64,000 bases of DNA from an uncultured Bacteroides sp. (lineage in GTDB: Bacteria > Bacteroidota > Bacteroidia > Bacteroidales > Bacteroidaceae), in the NCBI RefSeq assembly GCF_963678845.1, contig NZ_OY787464.1:744001-808000 (forward strand), read 5' to 3'. This document shows, in pieces, positions 16,673-24,778 of this stretch (the first letter of the stretch is position 1; each line of letters begins with the position of its first letter). The notes under the pieces are model-generated. The model searched no databases. It was not told the origin of the DNA and saw only the letters and a list, made by a program, of their open reading frames with translations. The translations under genes and the position numbers were made by a program.

Positions 16673-17539
16673 ATGGCAAAAAGAAAGAAAAAGAACCAGC
16701 AGAGTAACATATTCAGGATATTATTATTGATTGTAGTAATATCGTTGGGGGCAGTCCTTTTATATGAGCACTTCCGCAGCCCAATTTTACATGCAGCTAA
16801 TGATGTAAAATATAAAACCGAGGCCACTATGGCTCCGGAGAAGAAAGAAATTTCGGGTGATCTGGAGCGTCCACAACTCATCACCTCACGCCCTGAGCAA
16901 ATCATTAATCATGCAGGATACACTGTGTCATATAATCCGGAATGGCGCGTACCAAACTGGGTTTCTTATGAATTAACTGAATATGAAATAACGGGAAAGC
17001 TGAAGCGTTCGGATAAATTTGTTGTAGATCCCGAAGTGAATGGTATTTGTGCAACGAATGAAGATTACGCTCATTCAGGATATGACCGCGGACATATGGC
17101 TCCGGCGGCAGATATGAAATGGAACACGAGAGTGATGAAAGAATGTTTTTATTTTAGTAACATGTGCCCTCAGAAACACTCACTGAATGCCGGACGATGG
17201 AAAACTCTGGAAGAGAAAGTACGTGACTGGGCACAGGAAGACAGTGCCATTATAATTGTATGCGGTCCCATTGTAGATAAAGGATACAAGACAATTGGAA
17301 GCGACCGGGTAGCCGTTCCACAACGATTTTTCAAGGTGATACTGGCTCCGTACCTCAAATCTCCGAAGGCCATAGGCTTTATCATGAAAAATGATGAAGA
17401 AGCATTACCATTGAGCAGCTATGCCGTTTCAGTAGATAATGTAGAAAAGCTCACAGGAATGGACTTCTTTTCTGCTTTACCGGATGAGTTTGAGAATCGT
17501 ATAGAGAGTTCTAACTCAACTACCGATTGGGGTTTATAG
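16673..17539 (+). CDS. Membrane-anchored DNA/RNA non-specific endonuclease
   Basis: The 288-residue protein starts with a basic stretch and one membrane helix (about 14-32), then a His-Me finger nuclease domain of the NUC1/Serratia nuclease type. The catalytic motif is DRGHMAPAADM, near residue 139, followed by the metal-binding Asn region FYFSNMCPQ. The domain should face the periplasm, cutting DNA and RNA that enter it. It is a single gene; the phased motif array at 17568-17642 follows it. Confidence 0.9.
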   Translation: MAKRKKKNQQSNIFRILLLIVVISLGAVLLYEHFRSPILHAANDVKYKTEATMAPEKKEISGDLERPQLITSRPEQIINHAGYTVSYNPEWRVPNWVSYELTEYEITGKLKRSDKFVVDPEVNGICATNEDYAHSGYDRGHMAPAADMKWNTRVMKECFYFSNMCPQKHSLNAGRWKTLEEKVRDWAQEDSAIIIVCGPIVDKGYKTIGSDRVAVPQRFFKVILAPYLKSPKAIGFIMKNDEEALPLSSYAVSVDNVEKLTGMDFFSALPDEFENRIESSNSTTDWGL

Positions 17540-17567
17540 ATTTCTTCCTGAATGCTTTTTCAAAAGG

Positions 17568-17642
17568 TCTACGTCTTTTTAAAATAGAGCCTAGACTATT
17601 ATATAAATGAGTGTAGACCTAATTTAAAAGTAGTGTAATATA
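17568..17642. repeat. Four 22-bp-phased TNTA-core sites upstream of mltG
   Basis: Related nonamers TCTACGTCT, CCTAGACTA, TGTAGACCT and TGTAATATA begin at 17568, 17590, 17612 and 17634, exactly 22 bp apart. AGGTCTAC (17565-17572) and GTAGACCT (17613-17620) also form a perfect 8-bp inverted pair. The array ends 55 bp before the mltG -7 element. It shares period, copy number and TNTA core with the arrays at 102-176 and 34004-34078. Confidence 0.55.
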
Positions 17643-17697
17643 AAAAAATAAGGTAAATAAATAGGAATGACTAAGTATACCGTAAAAGATTAATAAC

Positions 17698-17705
17698 TAT
17701 CTTTG
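17698..17705 (+). promoter_or_regulatory. -7 promoter element for mltG
   Basis: TATCTTTG fits TAnnTTTG, 37 bp before the mltG ATG. Confidence 0.6.
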
Positions 17706-17742
17706 CGGCGAAAATTAATCACAAAGTATTTCACATCACATT

Positions 17743-18777
17743 ATGAACAATAAATTAAAGAATAAATGGGTTATCGCAGCAATCTGCGCTGGCGCAATCA
17801 TTTTCTTTGCCGGAATTTTCGTATACTATAATCTATTTGCTGCTCAGTTCCAGACTGAGAAAAAAGCATATGTCTATATTGACCGTGACGATACGCCCGA
17901 CTCTATCTCTGTTAAAGTAGAACGTGCAGGTATGCCACGCAGTATGAAAACCTTTAATTGGTTAATGAATCACTTCAGTGATGCCAAGAACATCCACACC
18001 GGACGTTATGTCATCAAACCGGGAGACGGTAATTATCTGGTTTTTCGCAGACTGACGCGAGGACAACAAGCTCCGCTGAATTTTTCAATCAATGATGTGC
18101 GTACTGTAGGACAATTGGCTCAAAAGATAGGTAATCAACTTATGGTTGATTCTGCAGAAGTTGCCATTCGTTTAAATGATTCTACTTTCTGTTCCAAACT
18201 AGGTTTCAAAAAGCAGACTATCGTTTGCCTTTTCATCCCCAATACGTATGAACTTTACTGGAATATCTCTACTGCCGATCTATTTAAAAAGATGAAAAAA
18301 GAGTATAACTCCTTCTGGACAAATGAACGTTTAAGCAAAGCAAAATCAATCGGGTTTACTCCTTCGGAAGTGTACACTATTGCTTCAATCGTAGAAGAAG
18401 AGACCAACAACAATGAAGAAAAGTCTATGGTTGCAGGCCTTTATATTAACCGTTTGCACAAAGGAATGAAACTTCAGGCAGACCCAACTGTGAAGTTCGC
18501 TGTACAGGATTTCACTATAAAAAGAGTAACAGGAATACACCTTCGTTCTGATTCTCCCTACAATACTTACAAGTTCCTAGGATTGCCTCCCGGACCAATT
18601 CGTATTCCTTCCATCAAAGGAGTTGATGCCGTACTTAATTACACAAGACACAACTTTATATATATGTGCGCAAAAGAAGATTTCTCTGGTACGCACAACT
18701 TCGCAGCAACCTGGGAAGAGCATATGGTAAATGCCAAGAAATACCAGGCAGAGCTGAACAAACGAAAGATTTTCTAA
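17743..18777 (+). CDS. mltG: Endolytic murein transglycosylase MltG
   Basis: The 344-residue protein has one N-terminal membrane helix (about 9-29) and a periplasmic YceG/MltG domain. The catalytic Glu lies in ASIVEEETNN, near residue 215; LYINRLHKGMKLQADPTVK and SPYNTYKFLGLPPGPI are the family's conserved blocks. It cleaves nascent peptidoglycan strands at the inner membrane and is thought to end glycan synthesis. Length is normal. It is followed by iorA after 84 bp with a separate promoter. Confidence 0.95.
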   Translation: MNNKLKNKWVIAAICAGAIIFFAGIFVYYNLFAAQFQTEKKAYVYIDRDDTPDSISVKVERAGMPRSMKTFNWLMNHFSDAKNIHTGRYVIKPGDGNYLVFRRLTRGQQAPLNFSINDVRTVGQLAQKIGNQLMVDSAEVAIRLNDSTFCSKLGFKKQTIVCLFIPNTYELYWNISTADLFKKMKKEYNSFWTNERLSKAKSIGFTPSEVYTIASIVEEETNNNEEKSMVAGLYINRLHKGMKLQADPTVKFAVQDFTIKRVTGIHLRSDSPYNTYKFLGLPPGPIRIPSIKGVDAVLNYTRHNFIYMCAKEDFSGTHNFAATWEEHMVNAKKYQAELNKRKIF

Positions 18778-18808
18778 AGATTTTCTATTAAAATAGCACT
18801 TTATTACC

Positions 18809-18816
18809 TATCTTTG
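18809..18816 (+). promoter_or_regulatory. -7 promoter element for iorA-iorB-paaK-xpt
   Basis: TATCTTTG fits TAnnTTTG, 45 bp before the iorA ATG. Confidence 0.6.
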
Positions 18817-18861
18817 TAATCAAACAATAACTAAAAGTAATCACTTTTAAGATACAAAGAT

Positions 18862-20457
18862 ATGAGCAAACAACTCTTATTGGGCGATGAAGCCATTGCA
18901 CAAGCAGCAATAGACGCCGGACTTTCCGGCGTTTATGCGTACCCGGGTACCCCATCAACAGAAATAACAGAGTATATTCAACAATCACCACTGGCGAAAG
19001 ATAGAAAAATTCATAGCCGCTGGAGCACAAATGAAAAAACAGCTATGGAATCTGCTTTGGGATTATCCTTTGCTGGCAAACGTACTTTAGTTTGTATGAA
19101 ACACGTGGGTATGAATGTTGCAGCAGATTGTTTTATCAATTCAGCCATGACGGGAGTAAACGGAGGACTAATTGTAGTAGCAGCCGATGACCCTAGCATG
19201 CATTCTTCGCAAAACGAGCAAGACAGTCGCTTCTATGGCGATTTTGCTTTAATACCAATGTTTGAACCATCTAATCAGCAGGAAGCTTATGACATGGTTT
19301 ACAATGGCTACGAATTTTCTGAGAAAATAGGTGAACCTATCCTTGTGAGAATGGTTACCCGCCTGGCTCACTCTCGCTCAGGTGTAGAAAACCAACCGGT
19401 GAAACCTCAGAATGAAATTTCTTTCAGCGAAGATCCACGTCAATTCATTCTCCTTCCAGGAAATGCACGTCGTCGTTACAAAACATTAATAACAAAACAA
19501 GAAGAATTTATTAAGGCATCCGAAGAATCACCATACAATAAATACATCGACGGACCAAATAAGAAACTTGGAATTGTGGCTTGCGGTATAGGATTCAACT
19601 ATTTGATGGAGAATTACTCCGAAGGATGTGAATATCCTGTATTGAAAATTGGTCAATATCCTCTTCCTAAAAAACAACTATTAAAGCTAGCTTCTGAATG
19701 CCAAGAAATTTTAGTATTGGAAGACGGGCAGCCTTTTGTTGAAAATATGCTTAAAGGCTATCTTGGAATCGGCATTAAAGTAAAAGGTCGTATGGACGGA
19801 ACCCTTTCACGTGATGGTGAATTGAATCCTGATAACGTAGCTAAAGCTATCGGAAAAGAGAATAAATCGGCATTTACCATCCCAAGTGTTGTAGAAATGC
19901 GCCCCCCCGCTCTTTGCGAAGGCTGTGGACACCGTGATATGTATACTACATTAACCGAAGTACTGAAAGAGAATTATCCTACTCATAAAGTATTCAGTGA
20001 CATTGGCTGTTATACCTTAGGTGCCGGAGCACCATTCAATGCAATCAATTCATGCGTAGATATGGGAGCATCAATAACAATGGCAAAAGGCGCTGCTGAT
20101 GCAGGGCTTTTCCCTTCTGTGGCAGTTATCGGTGATTCAACCTTTACTCACTCTGGAATGACAGGTTTACTTGATTGCGTAAACGAAAACTCAAATGTAA
20201 CAATCGTTATCTCGGACAATGAAACAACAGCCATGACAGGCGGACAGGATTCAGCTGGCACAGGAAAGATAGAAGCTATATGTCTAGGACTAGGAGTAGC
20301 TCCAGATCACGTTCGCGTTTTTGTTCCTTTGAAAAAGAATTATGAGGAAATGAAACAGATAATACACGAAGAAATTGAGTATCGCGGTGTATCTGTTATT
20401 ATTCCTCGCAGAGAGTGTATCCAAACATTAGCAAGAAAGAAAAGAAGTAGCAAATAA
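18862..20457 (+). CDS. iorA: Indolepyruvate ferredoxin oxidoreductase, alpha subunit
   Basis: The 531-residue protein has the pyrimidine-binding domain of a 2-oxoacid oxidoreductase first (GVYAYPGTPSTEITEY), and the thiamine diphosphate domain second (EGCGHRDMYTTL, DIGCYTLGAG, GDSTFTHSGMTGL). It oxidatively decarboxylates aryl pyruvates (from Trp, Phe, Tyr) to aryl-acetyl-CoA with reduction of ferredoxin. It ends at about residue 531 without the two 4Fe-4S ferredoxin motifs found at the C-terminus of archaeal IorA, so electrons must leave by another route. iorB follows after 1 bp. Confidence 0.92.
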   Translation: MSKQLLLGDEAIAQAAIDAGLSGVYAYPGTPSTEITEYIQQSPLAKDRKIHSRWSTNEKTAMESALGLSFAGKRTLVCMKHVGMNVAADCFINSAMTGVNGGLIVVAADDPSMHSSQNEQDSRFYGDFALIPMFEPSNQQEAYDMVYNGYEFSEKIGEPILVRMVTRLAHSRSGVENQPVKPQNEISFSEDPRQFILLPGNARRRYKTLITKQEEFIKASEESPYNKYIDGPNKKLGIVACGIGFNYLMENYSEGCEYPVLKIGQYPLPKKQLLKLASECQEILVLEDGQPFVENMLKGYLGIGIKVKGRMDGTLSRDGELNPDNVAKAIGKENKSAFTIPSVVEMRPPALCEGCGHRDMYTTLTEVLKENYPTHKVFSDIGCYTLGAGAPFNAINSCVDMGASITMAKGAADAGLFPSVAVIGDSTFTHSGMTGLLDCVNENSNVTIVISDNETTAMTGGQDSAGTGKIEAICLGLGVAPDHVRVFVPLKKNYEEMKQIIHEEIEYRGVSVIIPRRECIQTLARKKRSSK

Positions 20458-20458
20458 G

Positions 20459-21040
20459 ATGAAAAAAGATATTATATTATCAGGTGTAGGCGGTCAGGGA
20501 ATTCTTTCTATCGCTACCGTAATTGGCAAAGCCGCTTTAAAAGAAGGTCTCTACATGAAGCAGGCAGAAGTTCACGGAATGAGTCAGAGAGGTGGAGATG
20601 TGCAATCAAATCTTCGCATCAGCGATAAACCTATTGCTTCAGATTTAATACCAACAGGAAAGTGCGACCTGATTATCTCACTGGAACCAATGGAAAGCTT
20701 GCGTTACCTCCCCTACCTCAGCAATGATGGTTGGTTAGTAACCAACGAAACTCCATTCATCAACATTCCTAATTATCCTGCTGAGGAAGATGTTATGAGC
20801 GAGATAAACAAGCTTCCCCATAAGATCATTTTAAACGTTGACGAGGTTGCCAAGGATTTAGGTTCAACCCGCGTAGCAAACATTGTATTGCTTGGTGCCA
20901 CAATTCCTTTCTTAGGAATCGATTACGCCAAAATACAGGAAAGTATCCGCGACATCTTTGAACGTAAAGGAGAAGCCATCGTAGAACTAAACTTAAAAGC
21001 TCTGGCTGCAGGAAAAGAGATTGCAGAAAAAATGATGTAA
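20459..21040 (+). CDS. iorB: Indolepyruvate oxidoreductase, beta subunit
   Basis: The 193-residue gamma-type domain of the 2-oxoacid oxidoreductase family has GVGGQGILS, EVHGMSQRGGDVQSNLR and a C-terminal helical end. It binds CoA and completes the IorAB complex. The start codon is 1 bp after the iorA stop, so the subunits are coupled. Normal length. Confidence 0.93.
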   Translation: MKKDIILSGVGGQGILSIATVIGKAALKEGLYMKQAEVHGMSQRGGDVQSNLRISDKPIASDLIPTGKCDLIISLEPMESLRYLPYLSNDGWLVTNETPFINIPNYPAEEDVMSEINKLPHKIILNVDEVAKDLGSTRVANIVLLGATIPFLGIDYAKIQESIRDIFERKGEAIVELNLKALAAGKEIAEKMM

Positions 21041-21077
21041 GACCAGAAATACAAGCACCTTACAAATACGAAAAGCC

Positions 21078-22379
21078 ATGAATCAATTTTGGGAAGAAGA
21101 AATAGAAACAATGAGCAGGGAGAAGTTGAACGAACTTCAGCTTCAAAAGCTTAGAAAGACAATCCAAATCGCTTCCAATTCACCTTATTATAAAAAGGTA
21201 TTCACTAAAAACGGCATTACAGCAAATACAATTCAGTCTCTGGAAGATATCAAAAAGATTCCTTTCACAACGAAAGCAGATATGCGTGCAAACTATCCTT
21301 TCGGATTAGTAGCCGGAGATATGAAAAATGCGGTTAGAGTTCATTCTTCAAGTGGAACTACAGGCAATCCTACCGTAATTGTCCATTCCCAACACGATCT
21401 TGATTCATGGGCTAATCTGGTTGCCCGATGTCTATTCATGGTTGGTCTGAGAAACACTGATGTTTTTCAAAATAGTTCTGGCTATGGAATGTTTACAGGA
21501 GGGCTAGGATTTCAATATGGCGCCGAAAAGCTTGGAGCGCTTACTGTTCCTGCAGCTGCAGGAAACAGTAAAAGACAAATCAAGTTTATTACAGACTTTG
21601 GAACTACAGCCCTTCATGCCATACCTAGTTATGCCATTCGTTTGGCTGAAGTCTTTCAGGAGGAAGGCATAGATCCTAGAAACACCAAACTAAAAACATT
21701 GGTTATAGGGGCTGAACCACATACAAATGAGCAACGAAGAAAGATAGAGAAACTATTGGGCGTTAAAGCATATAATAGTTTTGGCATGACAGAAATGAAT
21801 GGTCCTGGCGTAGCTTTTGAGTGTCTGGAACAAAACGGAATGCATTTCTGGGAGGATTGCTACTTAGTAGAAGTTATTGACCCCAAAACCGGAGAACACC
21901 TTCCTGATGGAGAAATAGGAGAATTAGTGCTCACAACACTAGATCGTGAACAAATGCCTCTCCTACGCTATCGCACGCACGATCTAACACGAATATTACC
22001 CGGAAAATGTCCCTGCGGACGCACACATATCCGAATAGATCGTATCAAAGGTCGAAGTGACGATATGTTTATCATCAAAGGGGTTAACATATTCCCAATG
22101 CAGATTGAAAAAATTTTAGTTCGTTTTCCACAATTAGGTAGCAATTACTTAATTACATTAGACACAAAGAACAATCAGGATGAGATAATTGTTGAAGTAG
22201 AATTAAGTGATCTTTCTACAGATAACTATATTGAATTACAAAGTCTGGCAAAAGAAATTACCCATCAGCTTAAGGATGAAATACTGGTTACACCAAAACT
22301 AATATTGGTACAGAAAGGAACCCTGCCTCAAAGCGAAGGCAAAGCTGTTAGAGTAAAAGATCTGAGAGACAATAAATAA
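21078..22379 (+). CDS. paaK: Phenylacetate-CoA ligase family enzyme
   Basis: The 433-residue acyl-adenylate-forming enzyme has the P-loop SSSGTTGNPT near residue 90, the YNSFGMTEMNGPG motif, and YRTHDLTRI before the C-terminal lid (KGRSDDMFIIKGVNIFP). It interconverts aryl acids with aryl-CoA. Placed 37 bp after iorAB, it may run in the ATP-forming direction on aryl-acetyl-CoA made by IorAB, giving energy from aromatic amino acids; this is inference. Anaerobic phenylacetate use is the alternative. Confidence 0.9.
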   Translation: MNQFWEEEIETMSREKLNELQLQKLRKTIQIASNSPYYKKVFTKNGITANTIQSLEDIKKIPFTTKADMRANYPFGLVAGDMKNAVRVHSSSGTTGNPTVIVHSQHDLDSWANLVARCLFMVGLRNTDVFQNSSGYGMFTGGLGFQYGAEKLGALTVPAAAGNSKRQIKFITDFGTTALHAIPSYAIRLAEVFQEEGIDPRNTKLKTLVIGAEPHTNEQRRKIEKLLGVKAYNSFGMTEMNGPGVAFECLEQNGMHFWEDCYLVEVIDPKTGEHLPDGEIGELVLTTLDREQMPLLRYRTHDLTRILPGKCPCGRTHIRIDRIKGRSDDMFIIKGVNIFPMQIEKILVRFPQLGSNYLITLDTKNNQDEIIVEVELSDLSTDNYIELQSLAKEITHQLKDEILVTPKLILVQKGTLPQSEGKAVRVKDLRDNK

Positions 22380-22391
22380 ACCGGTTTTAAA

Positions 22392-22961
22392 ATGAAATTA
22401 TTGAAAAAGCGAATTCTTCAAGACGGGAAATGTTATGAAGGTGGAATCCTAAAAGTAGATAGCTTTATTAATCACCAGTTAGACCCAACGTTAATGAAAA
22501 GCATTGGGATTGAATTTGTACGTCGGTTTGCAACAACAAATGTCAATAAGATTATGACAATTGAGGCCAGCGGCATAGCCCCAGCTATAATGACCGGATA
22601 CCTAATGGATTTACCTGTTGTATTTGCAAAGAAAAAACTTCCAAATACAATGAGGAATTACCTTTCCACAACAGTCCATTCTTTCACAAAAGACCGCGAT
22701 TATGAAGTAGTTATTAGTTCTGAATTTATCGGTCCTGAAGATAATATCCTTTTTATTGACGATTTTTTAGCTTATGGAAACGCAGCACTTGGCATACTCA
22801 ATTTAATTGAACAGGCTGGAGCTAATCTTGTTGGGATGGGATTTATCATTGAAAAAGAATTTCAAAACGGTCGTCTATTATTAGAATCAAAGGGAATCAA
22901 AGTTGAATCTCTGGCAATTATTGAAAGCTTATCAAACCGGATAATTAAAATTAAAGAATAA
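22392..22961 (+). CDS. xpt: Xanthine phosphoribosyltransferase
   Basis: The 189-residue type I phosphoribosyltransferase is of the Bacillus Xpt kind: MKLLKKRILQDGKCYEGGILKVDSFINHQ is cut here to its start MKLLKKRILQDG, and the PRPP loop is DNILFIDDFLAYGNA near residues 118-132. It salvages xanthine to XMP. It begins 12 bp after paaK and is probably co-transcribed. No purine riboswitch is seen upstream. The terminator at 22982-23019 ends the operon. Confidence 0.93.
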   Translation: MKLLKKRILQDGKCYEGGILKVDSFINHQLDPTLMKSIGIEFVRRFATTNVNKIMTIEASGIAPAIMTGYLMDLPVVFAKKKLPNTMRNYLSTTVHSFTKDRDYEVVISSEFIGPEDNILFIDDFLAYGNAALGILNLIEQAGANLVGMGFIIEKEFQNGRLLLESKGIKVESLAIIESLSNRIIKIKE

Positions 22962-22981
22962 AGCATTTATAAGACAAAAGC

Positions 22982-23019
22982 AAAAGCGTCTATAATCGAT
23001 ATTGATTATAGACGCTTTT
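22982..23019. terminator. Terminator shared by xpt and the 6S-like RNA
   Basis: A 16-bp perfect stem (core GCGTCTATAATC) with a 6-base loop. The plus strand ends in T6 for xpt; the minus strand ends in a T-rich run for the RNA at 23020-23216. One hairpin therefore ends two converging transcripts. Confidence 0.75.
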
Positions 23020-23216
23020 TTATAGAAAGCCACATCAGTGATGCGATGAAACTCCGTATGACATGATTTGAGTGCTCGCCCTCTTTGTAATCCACTGGCA
23101 TAAATGCTACCCATAAGGTTGTGGCCCGCCATCAAGTATCGAAGCCTGTCTCGGTTTTCAGATTAATTTGATGAGTTTCCCAATCAAACTAATGTGGCTA
23201 AGACTTACTATTTTTC
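23020..23216 (-). ncRNA. ssrS: 6S-type RNA (Bacteroidales-1 motif)
   Basis: No protein fits this 200-base stretch, yet it has a good leftward -7 element (23222-23229) and a terminator. The RNA ends pair: 23189-23199 with 23028-23038 form an 11-bp closing stem (AGCCACATTAG with CTGATGTGGCT, one G-U). The interior can extend this as a long interrupted hairpin, the shape of 6S RNA, which binds the RNA polymerase holoenzyme. The known Bacteroidales-1 RNA, later linked to 6S RNA, commonly lies downstream of rplT, as here. The 5' end is set from the promoter and is accurate to a few bases. Confidence 0.75.
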
Positions 23217-23221
23217 TATTG

Positions 23222-23229
23222 CAAATATA
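23222..23229 (-). promoter_or_regulatory. -7 promoter element of the 6S-type RNA
   Basis: The minus strand reads TATATTTG, fitting TAnnTTTG, 5-6 bp before the inferred RNA start. Confidence 0.65.
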
Positions 23230-23310
23230 ATGTATTTGCATTAATGAAACAAACGAATTTGAATATTTGTTTTGCTAAAAAAGAAAATAATCATTTACAT
23301 AGAAAAGAAA

Positions 23311-23345
23311 AGCGTTAATATCGGGTTAAACCGAATATTAACGCT
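23311..23345 (-). terminator. Terminator after rplT
   Basis: An inverted repeat of 14-15 bp with a single bulge (AGCGTTAATAT arms) and a T-rich tail on the minus strand, 22 bp past the rplT stop codon. Confidence 0.65.
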
Positions 23346-23366
23346 TAAAAATTTCTTAACCTTAAA

Positions 23367-23717
23367 TTAAGCAGCTTTTGCTTTCGCAACAACAGCTTTA
23401 AAAGCTTCTGGATGATTCATTGCTAAATCAGCCAAAACCTTACGGTTTATTTCAATGCCAGCTTTGTGTAAGCCGCCCATCAACTTAGAATAAGACATTC
23501 CTTCTAGACGAGCTGCAGCGTTAATACGCTGTATCCAAAGAGCACGGAAATTTCTTTTCTTATTTCTACGATCACGGAACGCATAAGTCAACCCTTTTTC
23601 CCAGGTATTCTTAGCTACGGTCCAAACATTTTTTCTTGCACCAAAATAACCTTTGGTCAGATTCAAAATTTTCTTTCTTCTTGCTTTTGAAGCAACATGA
23701 TTTACTGATCTTGGCAT
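23367..23717 (-). CDS. rplT: 50S ribosomal protein L20
   Basis: The 116-residue protein starts MPRSVNHVASKARRKKILN with the basic helical N-terminus of L20 and continues with FRALWIQRINAAARLEGMSYSKLM. It binds 23S rRNA early in 50S assembly. It is last in thrS-infC-rpmI-rplT. Normal length. Confidence 0.98.
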   Translation of the reverse strand: MPRSVNHVASKARRKKILNLTKGYFGARKNVWTVAKNTWEKGLTYAFRDRRNKKRNFRALWIQRINAAARLEGMSYSKLMGGLHKAGIEINRKVLADLAMNHPEAFKAVVAKAKAA

Positions 23718-23816
23718 AGTTTTAATCTTTTTGAATGTTAGCGTCGCAACTTCATGTAACGAACTTAAAGCTAATGCATTCGGTTAATACTTAATAATAC
23801 GATTGTACGCTTTTGA

Positions 23817-24014
23817 TTACTTCATTGCTAAAAGAGACTTAACTTGGCTTACATTCGTTGCATCAACGGTTGTAGAATAACACAAGTTTCTTTTTCTCTT
23901 TTTGCTCTTTTTAGTCAAAATGTGACTGTGGAAAGCGTGCTTTCTTTTGATTTTACCTGTTCCGGTAAGGGTAAACCTTTTTTTAGAACCGGAGTTAGTC
24001 TTCATCTTTGGCAT
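23817..24014 (-). CDS. rpmI: 50S ribosomal protein L35
   Basis: The 65-residue basic protein begins MPKMKTNSGSKKRF and has the L35 block KIKRKHAFHSHILTKKSKKR. It lies 99 bp before rplT and 84 bp after infC. Confidence 0.98.
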   Translation of the reverse strand: MPKMKTNSGSKKRFTLTGTGKIKRKHAFHSHILTKKSKKRKRNLCYSTTVDATNVSQVKSLLAMK

Positions 24015-24098
24015 CTTAATTATTTTTTAATTATTAATATATGGTAACGCACTATACCTGCGCGTTATACATTCTTACTTTCTTTGTCTTTCAACAAT

Positions 24099-24719
24099 TT
24101 ATTCTGCATCAGCAGTATTATCCTCTTCAACCTTTTCAGTCTTAGGTTTTAATGCTTTTACTTCTTTGGGCGTTGCAGGTTTCTTCACAATATCTTTCTT
24201 TTTAGGAGATAAGAAAATAATCATTCTCTTACCTTCAAGAGCCGGCATCTGTTCAACTTTTGCATAATCTTCAAGATCATTAGCAAAACGAAGCAACAAT
24301 ACTTCTCCTTGTTCTTTGAAAAGAATTGAACGTCCCTTGAAAAATACGTAAGCCTTTACTTTATCACCATCTTCCAGAAATCCTTTTGCATGCTTCAACT
24401 TAAAGTTGTAATCGTGATCATCTGTTTGAGGTCCGAAACGTATTTCCTTAACGTTTACTTTTATCTGCTTAGCCTTCTGCTCCTTTTGACGTTTCTTTAA
24501 TTGATAAAGAAACTTCGAATAATCGATAATTCTACAAACAGGCGGAACTGCATTAGGGGAGATCTCTACAAGATCTAGTTCCTTTTCCTCCGCCATCTTT
24601 AAAGCTTGAAAGATAGGATAAACCTTTGATTCTAAATTTTCATCACCTACTATGCGTACTTCCTTGGCACGAATCTGTTCATTGATTCTGTGTTGCCCTT
24701 TTAAACCATCATTCTTCAT
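24099..24719 (-). CDS. infC: Translation initiation factor IF-3
   Basis: The 206-residue protein has the N-terminal domain (RINEQIRAKEVRIVGDE, then the PPVCRIIDYSKFLY block) and the C-terminal domain (KEIRFGPQTDDHDYNFKLKHA). The last 35 residues form a Lys/Glu-rich tail, longer than in E. coli and common in Bacteroidota. It begins with ATG, not the AUU used for autoregulation in enterobacteria. It keeps 30S subunits free and checks initiator tRNA. Confidence 0.97.
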   Translation of the reverse strand: MKNDGLKGQHRINEQIRAKEVRIVGDENLESKVYPIFQALKMAEEKELDLVEISPNAVPPVCRIIDYSKFLYQLKKRQKEQKAKQIKVNVKEIRFGPQTDDHDYNFKLKHAKGFLEDGDKVKAYVFFKGRSILFKEQGEVLLLRFANDLEDYAKVEQMPALEGKRMIIFLSPKKKDIVKKPATPKEVKALKPKTEKVEEDNTADAE

Positions 24720-24778
24720 TCAATAACTATTAGTTCCTGTTTGTTTTTTTCTTTTATTATCAGTTAGCGGGTGCAAAG

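Noticed and set aside
18778..18861. Purine riboswitch for the xpt-containing operon
   Set aside because: The leader has no paired aptamer-like arms, and xpt is the distal gene.
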